Below are positions 45,063-51,779 of a DNA stretch of 53,911 nucleotides, in pieces (the first letter of the stretch is position 1; the number at the start of each line of letters is the position of its first letter). This DNA is from DASZQY01 sp036511595 (GTDB lineage: Bacteria; Pseudomonadota; Alphaproteobacteria; Rhizobiales; Kaistiaceae): NCBI GenBank assembly GCA_036511595.1, contig DATCBY010000081.1:1-53911 (forward strand), written 5' to 3'. The position numbers and the translations under genes were made by a program. Under the pieces are notes generated by a model. It had not been told where the DNA came from and searched no databases. It saw only the letters and a program-made list of their open reading frames with translations.

Positions 45063-45098
45063 AGAGGCCCAACCCGCATCGAAGCGGATTGGGCCTCT
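45063..45098 (-). terminator. Strong hairpin downstream of the Omp25/31-type gene
   Basis: The arms AGAGGCCCAA and TTGGGCCTCT plus a further four base pairs after one mismatch form a 14-pair stem around a six-base loop ATCGAA. It begins 21 bases after the stop codon of the minus-strand porin gene. The tail lacks a long T run, but the position and stability fit a transcription terminator. Confidence 0.7.
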
Positions 45099-45118
45099 GA
45101 TACAAGTCTCCGAGGCGC

Positions 45119-45805
45119 CTACTGACCGAGTTGGTAAGCGAGACCGAATTTCACGAGGTCCAGGCCGCCGCCCGTCTTCACTTCGACGTTGGTGTGCGCT
45201 CCCGTGCATTGCGCTGAAAGAGTGTCGAACCAGATATGATCGTATTCGACATTCAGGGAGAGCTTCTGGGACATCTTCCAGCCGACGCCGGCGCCAGCGG
45301 CCGGACCGGTGTGCGACATGCCGAAATTGCAGCCGGAATTTGCGGCGTAGTTGAAGTTGCCAGCCGCGAAACCGGCGTCCCCGTAGAGCAGCAGAGGCCC
45401 GTTAGTCCACCCGAGCTTGGCGGTCCCCAATCCCAGCGCGTTCCACGTGCCAGTGCCGGCGGACGATCCGCTCGGTATGCTGCCGGTTATGTTGGCGATG
45501 TCGAAGGCACCCTGCAGGCCAAACACGAAACTGGAAGGAAGCTGCCAGTTGTAAGCGACCTGAAAGCCGCCGAGCCAGCCCGATTGGGTGTAGGCGAAGC
45601 GGCGGGAATTTTGGACGGTGGCGCAATTCGGCTCGTTTGGGGCACCGAAGTTCCAGCAGCCGGAGCGATCGGCCCAACTGAAGCCGCCTTCCGCGCCGAC
45701 AAACAGGCCGCTCCACTCGGGAGAAGCCGGCGCCGCGGACACCGCGCCGCACATCATGCCGATCCCTACAACAGCGGTCGCAACACGCAGCAGTGCATAG
45801 TTCAT
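45119..45805 (-). CDS. Omp25/Omp31-type outer-membrane beta-barrel protein
   Basis: A 228-residue protein with a signal peptide (about 1-24, ending AVSAAPA) followed by WSGLFVGAEGGFSWADRS, the start seen in Hyphomicrobiales Omp25/Omp31 proteins. Alternating aromatic/polar strands end in FGLAYQLGQ. Single strands such as GGFQVAYNWQL and LNVEYDHIWFD support an eight-stranded barrel. The ATG at 45805 has GGGGGAGA five bases upstream. Function is probably structural or a small porin. Confidence 0.85.
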   Translation of the reverse strand: MNYALLRVATAVVGIGMMCGAVSAAPASPEWSGLFVGAEGGFSWADRSGCWNFGAPNEPNCATVQNSRRFAYTQSGWLGGFQVAYNWQLPSSFVFGLQGAFDIANITGSIPSGSSAGTGTWNALGLGTAKLGWTNGPLLLYGDAGFAAGNFNYAANSGCNFGMSHTGPAAGAGVGWKMSQKLSLNVEYDHIWFDTLSAQCTGAHTNVEVKTGGGLDLVKFGLAYQLGQ

Positions 45806-46078
45806 CAAAGTCTCCCCCTTGTGGCGAAAATCGCGATTGGCGGCAATCTACTCGGAACGAACTGCCTGTGCGCGGTCCAGCCGCGTCGGTTGGCAATTTT
45901 TATGTGGATTGTCTTGCCGATCGGCGGCGCGCAGCATCGCACCTGCGGCAGGACATCACCATCACCGTGCCGATACCGTCGTTCGCCAAATATGCGCGGA
46001 GCTCATTCCGCGGCAATCGGGTGGCAATTCGGTTTTTGCCATCCCTGGCGACCGCTGGTAGACGCTTGTTTCTGACAT

Positions 46079-46168
46079 GGATGGGTGGCCGAGCGGTTGA
46101 AGGCACCGGTCTTGAAAACCGGCGAGCCCGCAAGGGTTCCGTGGGTTCGAATCCCACCCCATCCGCCA
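46079..46168 (+). tRNA. tRNA-Ser (anticodon TGA)
   Basis: The acceptor stem pairs GGATGGG (46079-46085) with CCCATCC (46158-46164), followed by discriminator G and encoded CCA (46166-46168). The anticodon arm is CCGGT-CTTGAAA-ACCGG, with anticodon TGA at 46113-46115. A long variable arm (class II, GAGCCCGCAAGGGTTC) and a T arm GTGGG-TTCGAAT-CCCAC follow. All features fit a functional serine tRNA for UCN codons. No duplicated 3' end, as would be left by an integrated element, was found nearby. Confidence 0.97.
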
Positions 46169-46409
46169 AGCCTCCGCACCGACCAATTGAATATGATTTC
46201 TTCTTCCAGGCGTCGGCCCGGCGCCCTACCCGGAGTCATCGCTTGGCTCGGGTTTCGACGATAGGCACATTCACGATGCCGACGACGCGGGCGTTCCACC
46301 CACGCCGCTGAAAAACCTCGCAGATAATCGAACATGCCGTTACATTGCTTGGAAGGCTGCGGCTCGGAACTCCGGCTGCAACGCCAGCCGGCGCTAGGCG
46401 AGGATCGTG

Positions 46410-46655
46410 ATGCTCGGATTATCCGAGCGATTGACGCTGTCGATGGCTCTAGGGTTGCTGCTTCTCACCTCCGGCGTTGCCCTGGCTGTGCAGAACAACG
46501 GCGGCGGGAGCTACAAGCCCGGCCGAGATCCCTGCCAACTCACGTATCAGGCGTGCATCAGGCGCTGTTTGAAGTCCTATGGGCGCGACGGCACGCCGTC
46601 ATGCGAAGAACGCACCTGCTGGCCGCAGTATGTGGCGTGCACAAATAGGAACTAG
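46410..46655 (+). CDS. Small secreted six-cysteine protein
   Basis: An 81-residue protein (a GTG at 46407 is an alternative start). Residues 1-27 are a signal peptide (LTLSMALGLLLLTSGVALA). The mature part has six cysteines in the pattern C-x6-C-x3-C-x11-C-x4-C-x6-C, consistent with three disulfides in the periplasm. No family is recognised. A GAGGATC stretch just upstream offers a weak ribosome binding site. It converges with the TolA-like gene. Similar cysteine-rich small proteins can be adhesins, inhibitors or structural proteins; the role is unknown. Confidence 0.65.
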   Translation: MLGLSERLTLSMALGLLLLTSGVALAVQNNGGGSYKPGRDPCQLTYQACIRRCLKSYGRDGTPSCEERTCWPQYVACTNRN

Positions 46656-46723
46656 ATTTCGCGATTCGCCACTCGGCACGCCAAGCGAACGAACAGGTCT
46701 GGGCAGAGGCTATCCAGGACGCC

Positions 46724-47464
46724 TCAGCCCGCAGGCGAAAGACGGAGCTGCACTTCTCGCCACGCATCGTACTTCGCGGCCGGTAGATGATACGGGCCAC
46801 ACTGCGGGACAGCACGGAGCGCGCTTTCAGTCGCCTCCTTGCCGTAAACAGACGCCGGGAATTCGATCACGCCCGGTCGGCCAACAACAGAACCATCCGG
46901 CTTCATGCGAAAGTCGACGGTGACCGAAACCTGTTTCGGATCGGTCCAGCCTTTTGGCAGCTTCCAGCAACGTTCGACTTGCGCCCGCAATCCATCGAAC
47001 TCGGCGGCGGTCATTTTGGAGTCGGCACCGGCCTCGCCGGGAGCGACCGTGGCGGCCGGCGGCGGCGCCGTCACCGGTGGCGCCACGGCGGACGGCGGCA
47101 TCGGAGCAGCCGCCTGCCGGGAAACCGGCGGCGATAACTCTGCGGGGGCGGGTTGATCGGCAGACGGTTTCGGCTGGACGCCCGCGTCCGGCTTTGGCGG
47201 CGTAGCTGGCGATGTCTTGCCGCTGGCGTCGTTCGCCTTCTTCGGATCTGGCACGAGCAGAACCGGGATGGTTTGCTCGGTCGGCTTGCCGCCCCAAAAT
47301 CCGTCAAGCCTGACAAAGCCAATGCCGATCAGGAGCGCGTGGCCGATCACCGACACGGCAAGTCCGATCGCAACTGCGGCAACCCACGGCCGCGCCGGCT
47401 CCGCGTCGGCGAACCGGTCTGTTGCCTCCGGAACGGTCGCCGGGTCTGGCGACGTCATCGCCAA
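46724..47464 (-). CDS. Orphan TolA/TonB-like energy-transduction protein
   Basis: A 246-residue bitopic protein. A membrane anchor at about 27-49 (WVAAVAIGLAVSVIGHALLIGIG) is followed by a Pro/Ala-rich stretch (about 65-150) and a C-terminal domain from about 155. The latter has VERCWKLPKGW, VDFRMKPDGSVVGRPGV and VPQCGPYHLPAAKYDAWREV, closely resembling the TolA C-terminal domain of alphaproteobacteria, including its disulfide cysteines. It is much shorter than TolA and no tolQ, tolR, exbB or exbD is nearby. The role is unknown. Confidence 0.75.
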   Translation of the reverse strand: MAMTSPDPATVPEATDRFADAEPARPWVAAVAIGLAVSVIGHALLIGIGFVRLDGFWGGKPTEQTIPVLLVPDPKKANDASGKTSPATPPKPDAGVQPKPSADQPAPAELSPPVSRQAAAPMPPSAVAPPVTAPPPAATVAPGEAGADSKMTAAEFDGLRAQVERCWKLPKGWTDPKQVSVTVDFRMKPDGSVVGRPGVIEFPASVYGKEATESALRAVPQCGPYHLPAAKYDAWREVQLRLSPAG

Positions 47465-47488
47465 CGGAACGGAACGGTCGACAATCTC

Positions 47489-47719
47489 TCAATGACCGAG
47501 GTTGGCGCGATCCGGCACGGTGGTCTGCTCGTCGGCAGAGCACAGATTTGCCTCGTGAAGAATATCAGCGAGATGCGAAGGGTCGCACTGATTGGGCGGC
47601 GGCGGCGGAAACGTCACCCAGTAGTAGTGATGTTCCTGATTGGATTTCTTCTCCGCGGCTGCAGCTCCGCCGGCCGCAATCGACGCAATAACAACCGCCA
47701 AGGTCAGGGCGCGATACAT
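47489..47719 (-). CDS. Small secreted protein, unknown
   Basis: A 76-residue protein with a signal peptide (MYRALTLAVVIASIAAGGAAAA). The mature part includes YYWVTFPPPPPNQCDPSHLADILHEANLC with a polyproline run and two cysteines. The GGAGGAGA ribosome binding site 4 bases before the ATG at 47719 fixes the start, although the frame is open further upstream. It lies 24 bases upstream of the TolA-like gene on the same strand, so they may be cotranscribed. No family recognised. Confidence 0.65.
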   Translation of the reverse strand: MYRALTLAVVIASIAAGGAAAAEKKSNQEHHYYWVTFPPPPPNQCDPSHLADILHEANLCSADEQTTVPDRANLGH

Positions 47720-47859
47720 GTGTCTCCTCCGCAGTCTGGACGGTTCAATCATCAACATAGGTCTCTTTGCGGAGGAGGAAAGCGATAGTTCCTGCAGTAA
47801 ACCGGAAATGAACGGGCGCATGATTGGTTTTCGCGGGGCAAAGACACGCTAAAACGCAA

Positions 47860-47891
47860 CCAGCCCGGGCGGTTTTACGCGCCCGGGCTGG
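47860..47891 (-). terminator. Rho-independent terminator downstream of beta-barrel gene
   Basis: CCAGCCCGGGCG and CGCCCGGGCTGG form a perfect 12-pair stem with an eight-base loop. Read on the minus strand the stem is followed by TTGCGTTTTAG, a T-rich tail. It begins 26 bases after the stop of the gene at 47918-48583. Confidence 0.85.
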
Positions 47892-47917
47892 AGTTGTTCG
47901 GATAGTGGACGCCGGGG

Positions 47918-48583
47918 CTAGAAGCCCAGCTTGTAGCCGAGAGCCAGATTGATTTTGTCGGCCACCAAGCCGGCGCCGTTTCCGGTATCCTTCCAAGCGT
48001 ACCCCACGGCCACGTATGTCGCTTGGCGGGGGTCGATCTGATAAGTTAAACCAGTCGCGACCTTCGGCGTGACCCAAGTCTCGCTGAACGCATTACGGTA
48101 GCGCGCGTTGACCACATTCCAGGTCCACTTGGAGCTCAACTTCCAGTCAACCGTTCCACTTACAAGGTAATAAGCGCCGACGGCCGGGCTGGTCGCCGAA
48201 GTGCTCGAATACGCCGCCGAATTGTATCCAACCCCCCCGCTGACGCCGAATGTGAAAACATCCTGCTTCCACTTATAACCCAGCGTTGTTTCCGGCTGGA
48301 ATGCTCCGGTACCGAAGGACGAGTTTGTCGGCGCCGTCGCATTCGCGGTCGCTTGCAGCGAGACACCAAGCGAGAAGCCGTTACCCAAATTGTGGGAGTA
48401 GCCAAACTTGAGGTAGGTGTCCTTGTAGGCATTAGGTGATGTCGCGCCCCACTCCGGGCTGAGCTCGAGGCTGAGAGAGTCGCCAAGCGGCGTCGGAGAT
48501 GGCGCGGTAGGCGCGCCAGCAGAAGCCGGCACAGCCAATGTCAGCAGCGCCCCGGCAAATATCGAACTCGCAATAATTTTCAT
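47918..48583 (-). CDS. Outer-membrane beta-barrel protein of unknown family
   Basis: A 221-residue protein. Residues 1-22 form a signal peptide (MKIIASSIFAGALLTLAVPASA), followed by a Pro/Thr-rich spacer and antiparallel strands such as DTYLKFGYSHNLGNGFSLGVSLQA, FTFGVSGGVGYN and ATYVAVGYAWKD, ending LALGYKLGF with a C-terminal phenylalanine, the typical outer-membrane sorting signal. The start at 48583 has a GAGGGG ribosome binding site. It is smaller than general porins. Family membership could not be recognised. Confidence 0.78.
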   Translation of the reverse strand: MKIIASSIFAGALLTLAVPASAGAPTAPSPTPLGDSLSLELSPEWGATSPNAYKDTYLKFGYSHNLGNGFSLGVSLQATANATAPTNSSFGTGAFQPETTLGYKWKQDVFTFGVSGGVGYNSAAYSSTSATSPAVGAYYLVSGTVDWKLSSKWTWNVVNARYRNAFSETWVTPKVATGLTYQIDPRQATYVAVGYAWKDTGNGAGLVADKINLALGYKLGF

Positions 48584-49060
48584 CGAACAGACCCCTCTGC
48601 TATGCCGGCACCCAAGGCGCTGCCCCAGCCGACGTATCCACAGGTTATACACGCCAGCATTTGCGGCGGTAGACGCTATCTCGCGTCGGCCCCAAAATCG
48701 GCAGTATGTGTGGCGGCAGTGCAACTATTGCAAAGGCAACATTGCGTATTGCGGAGAACGGCAGTGCCAAAACAACCGCTGGCTCCGGTGCTTTACACTC
48801 TCAGGCCAGCTTAACCGGCTAAATTAATCTTCGGAATACTGGCAGCGGAGAATTGCCGATCTTGTGACCAGCTGATGATCAATCCCCAAGCACAGACTGA
48901 GTTGTGCTTATTTAGGCCAGTATATTGGAGTGACATGACACGTTAATGACAAAACGACGACAGGGACGAGCCGCCCAGTTGGTGGCTAGCGTCAGCCTCA
49001 TGGGCCGCGGCTTCGGGAATCGCGCGGCGATATACCTTGCACCAATTGGAACCGAAGCAA
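48584..49060. other. AT-richer non-coding region
   Basis: About 477 bases without a credible gene. Composition is richer in A and T than neighbouring DNA, with several TTAA motifs. An inverted repeat AAGCACA / TGTGCTT (48888-48894 and 48903-48909) separated by eight bases could be an operator or hairpin. The region must contain the promoters of the divergent beta-barrel and M24-like genes. An 88-codon frame from 48946 is probably not coding. Confidence 0.55.
48888..48909. promoter_or_regulatory. Inverted repeat upstream of the M24-like gene
   Basis: AAGCACA and TGTGCTT are perfect seven-base arms around GACTGAGT, 151 bases before the M24-like start. The symmetry and spacing fit a dimeric regulator operator as well as a weak hairpin. 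Confidence 0.35.
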
Positions 49061-50452
49061 ATGAAGGCGGTCCTCGCCCGCGTCAACCTGCCCGATTTCG
49101 GGATGCCCCTGGGGCCGCCCGAAATGTCGGGCCGAGTCTATGCCTCCCGGCTCGCCAGCCTCATCGACCGGGTCGGCGCCAGTGGATTGCAGATCCTCCT
49201 GATCTACGCTGACCGGGAGCATTCCGCCAATCTCGCCTGGCTGACCGGCTTCGATCCGCGCTTCGAGGAAGCGCTTCTCATATTGCTCCCGGGCCGCACC
49301 CCGGCGCTTTTCGTCGGGCCGGAAAACTTCGGCTTCGCCGCCACAGCGCGGATTGATCTGTCTGTTGTGCCCTACCCGCCCTTTGGCCTTATGGGCCAGG
49401 ACAGGAGCCGCACCCCTCCGCTCGCTGATCTTCTGCGCGATCAGGGCGTCGCCGCGGGGATGACGATCGGCATCGCCGGATGGAAATACTACGGCGAGGC
49501 CGAGAGCCCATCTGCGGCGACGTGGTCCGAGGCCCCCTCCTTCATCGTCGACACGCTGCGCGCTATTGCGGGCCCCTCCGGCTCGGTCGTCAACGCCGGC
49601 GCCCTCTTCATGCATCCGACCACCGGTTTGCGGGCCGTCAACGAGATCGACCAACTCGCCGCATTTGAGTTTGCCTCTTGCCACACGTCGCAGGCGGTGA
49701 AGAACGTGCTCTTTGGCGTGCAGCCCGGCATGAGCGAATTCGAGGCGGCGCAGCTGCTGGCTCCGGTCGGGCTGCCGCTAAGTTGCCATCCGATGTTGAC
49801 CGCGGGCCCGCACGTTGCCCTTGGGCTCGGCAGTCCCGGCCCGCGCAGAATGGAGCGCGGCGATCCGTTCACCGTCGCCTATGGGGTGTGGGGCGCCCTC
49901 ACCTGCCGCGCCGGTTGGCTGGTAGCCAATGCCGGCGAATTGCCGATTGCGGTGCGCGACTATGTCGACAAACTCGCTGCCCCCTACTTTCTCGCGGTCG
50001 CCGAGTGGTACGAAACCGTTGGCATCGGCGTCACCGGGGGCGCGCTCGACGCCGTCATCCGGCGTCATTTAGGCGATCCGTTCTTCGGTCTGTTCCTGCC
50101 GCCCGGCCATCTCATCCATCTCGACGAGTGGATGAATACGCCGATCTATCCCGGCAGTGAGGAGCGCCTCGTGTCCGGGCAGGCGCTGCAGGTGGACATC
50201 ATCCCGGCGACGGGAACCCCGTACTTCACCGCCAATATGGAGGACGGCATCGCCCTTCTCGATGCCCGCGGACGCGCGGAATTTGCCGAGCGCCATCCTG
50301 CGGCGTGGCAGCGCATTGGCAAACGCCGCACCTTCATGGAGGACCTGCTCGGAATTCGGCTGAAGCCCGAAGTGCTGCCGTTCAGCCAGATTCCGGCCTA
50401 TCTGCCGCCATTCATCCTGGCACCTGAAATGGCCCTCGTCCGAGACCCCTAG
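49061..50452 (+). CDS. M24-like (creatinase/Xaa-Pro peptidase fold) protein lacking metal ligands
   Basis: A 463-residue protein with a creatinase-like N-terminal domain (SRLASLIDRVGASGLQILLIYADREHSANLAWLTGFDPRFEE) and a C-terminal M24 'pita-bread' fold. The usual aspartate ligands in VDxG..GY.AD.sRT are replaced here by TVAYGVWGALTCRAG. The later glutamate region reads LQVDIIPATG instead of tiEPG, so most metal ligands are missing; the GH histidine and the final MEDG glutamate remain. It is therefore probably not a standard metallopeptidase. The ATG at 49061 is preferred over a TTG at 49037. It lies upstream of the xyl-type ABC genes. Confidence 0.75.
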   Translation: MKAVLARVNLPDFGMPLGPPEMSGRVYASRLASLIDRVGASGLQILLIYADREHSANLAWLTGFDPRFEEALLILLPGRTPALFVGPENFGFAATARIDLSVVPYPPFGLMGQDRSRTPPLADLLRDQGVAAGMTIGIAGWKYYGEAESPSAATWSEAPSFIVDTLRAIAGPSGSVVNAGALFMHPTTGLRAVNEIDQLAAFEFASCHTSQAVKNVLFGVQPGMSEFEAAQLLAPVGLPLSCHPMLTAGPHVALGLGSPGPRRMERGDPFTVAYGVWGALTCRAGWLVANAGELPIAVRDYVDKLAAPYFLAVAEWYETVGIGVTGGALDAVIRRHLGDPFFGLFLPPGHLIHLDEWMNTPIYPGSEERLVSGQALQVDIIPATGTPYFTANMEDGIALLDARGRAEFAERHPAAWQRIGKRRTFMEDLLGIRLKPEVLPFSQIPAYLPPFILAPEMALVRDP

Positions 50453-50605
50453 AACATATGTATTGTGCGGATGATTGACGCCCCTCATTGCAACGGCCTA
50501 CAAGGATCGCGCGGACACGGGAACCGCAAGCCCGTCGCCGGAGGACTTTCGGGAGCAATAGACGGCGATATTGTTGCCGGGCCGCCTGCCCCGAAAATTG
50601 CGACC

Positions 50606-50639
50606 TGATCTGAAGCGACCATTGATCTGAAACGACCAT
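50606..50639. repeat. 17-base tandem direct repeat before xylF
   Basis: TGATCTGAAGCGACCAT (50606-50622) is followed directly by TGATCTGAAACGACCAT (50623-50639), 16 of 17 bases identical. The repeat ends 13 bases before the xylF GTG, overlapping the 5' leader, and could be a regulator site or a duplication. Confidence 0.9.
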
Positions 50640-50652
50640 AGGGAGAGAAAAC

Positions 50653-51693
50653 GTGAGAAAAATTCTGACGGTAACGCTGGCCGCAGCCGGGCTTCTTGCC
50701 ACGGTCGGGCTTGCGGCTGCGCAGACGGTTGTCGGTGTTTCCTGGAACAACTTCCAGGAAGAGCGCTGGAAAACAGACGAAGCGGCGATCAAGGGCGTGC
50801 TCGATGCCGCCGGCGCCAAGTACATCTCGACCGACGCCCAGTCGTCGGCCGACAAGCAGCTTACAGACGTCGAAAACCTGATCTCGCAGGGCGCCAACGT
50901 CCTGATCGTGCTCGCCCAGGACTCCGACGCTATTCAGCCGGCAGTGCAGAAGGCGGTCGACGCCGGCATTCCGGTCATCGGTTATGACCGCCTGATCGAG
51001 AATCCGAAGGCGTTCTACATCACCTTCGACAACAAGGAAGTGGGTGTCATGCAGGCCAAGGCGGTGATGGCCGCCAAGCCCAAAGGCAACTACGCGATCA
51101 TCAAGGGCAACTCGGCTGACCCGAACGCTGACTTCCTGCGGGCCGGCATCGAGGAGGTCATTGGCGGCGCGGTCAAGAGCGGCGACATCAAGATCGTCGG
51201 CGAGACCTACACCGACAACTGGGACCCCGCGAACGCCCAGAAGGAAATGGAGCAGATCCTGACCGCCAACAGCAACAAGATTGACGCTGTCGTGGCGGAG
51301 AACGACGGCATGGCTGGTGGTGTCGTAGCCGCTCTCGCGGCACAGGGCCTCGCCGGCTCGGTTCCGGTTTCCGGCCAGGACGGCGATCACGCTGCTCTGA
51401 ACCGCGTCGCGCTCGGCACCCAGACCGTGTCGGTCTGGAAGGACGCGCGCGCACTCGGCAAGGGCGCGGCGACCATTGCGCTCGCGCTAGCCAAGGGCAC
51501 GGCGATGGACAAGGTCGAAGGCGCGACCATGTTCAGCGGCGGCCCGAAGAAGGTCCCGATGAACTCGGTCTTCCTGACCCCGGTTCCGATCACCGTTGAC
51601 AACCTCAACGTGGTCATTGACGCGGGCTGGATCACGAAGGACGAAGTCTGCAAGGGCGTGAAGGCCGGCTCGGCTGCCAAGGTCTGCGGCTAG
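50653..51693 (+). CDS. xylF: D-xylose-type ABC transporter substrate-binding protein
   Basis: A 346-residue periplasmic sugar-binding protein of the XylF group. It has a signal peptide (MRKILTVTLAAAGLLATVGLAAA, about 1-23) and sugar-binding segments including GVSWNNFQEERWKTDE, VIGYDRLIENPKAFYITFDN, KGNSADPNADFLRAGI and VVAENDGMAGGVVAAL. The start is a GTG preceded by GGGAGA. Length and motifs match XylF, but the true substrate could be another aldose. It begins the transporter operon. Confidence 0.93.
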   Translation: MRKILTVTLAAAGLLATVGLAAAQTVVGVSWNNFQEERWKTDEAAIKGVLDAAGAKYISTDAQSSADKQLTDVENLISQGANVLIVLAQDSDAIQPAVQKAVDAGIPVIGYDRLIENPKAFYITFDNKEVGVMQAKAVMAAKPKGNYAIIKGNSADPNADFLRAGIEEVIGGAVKSGDIKIVGETYTDNWDPANAQKEMEQILTANSNKIDAVVAENDGMAGGVVAALAAQGLAGSVPVSGQDGDHAALNRVALGTQTVSVWKDARALGKGAATIALALAKGTAMDKVEGATMFSGGPKKVPMNSVFLTPVPITVDNLNVVIDAGWITKDEVCKGVKAGSAAKVCG

Positions 51694-51713
51694 CACGACC
51701 GACTTGCGAAATT

Positions 51714-51747
51714 GTGTCCCGCGCTGTCTTCTGACGGCGGGGGACAC
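51714..51747 (+). terminator. Stem-loop between xylF and xylH (attenuator-like)
   Basis: GTGTCCC (51714-51720) pairs with GGGACAC (51741-51747) around a 20-base loop, starting 21 bases after the xylF stop codon and 33 bases before xylH. No T run follows. In ABC transporter operons such hairpins stabilise the binding-protein mRNA relative to the downstream genes, and this is the likely role. Confidence 0.55.
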
Positions 51748-51779
51748 ATGCTGTAAGACGACCTCACCGGGAAGGTTCA

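Noticed and set aside
44811..45209. 132-codon minus-strand frame in the rlpA upstream region
   Set aside because: It spans a terminator hairpin and the end of the porin gene, has no recognisable sequence and no plausible start.
46079..46168. tRNA-Ser as an integration (att) site
   Set aside because: No duplicate of the tRNA 3' end, integrase or phage gene was seen up to the window boundary, so an integrated element cannot be supported.
48946..49212. 88-codon frame before the M24-like gene
   Set aside because: Overlaps the M24-like start in another frame, has no family resemblance, no ribosome binding site and low-quality composition.
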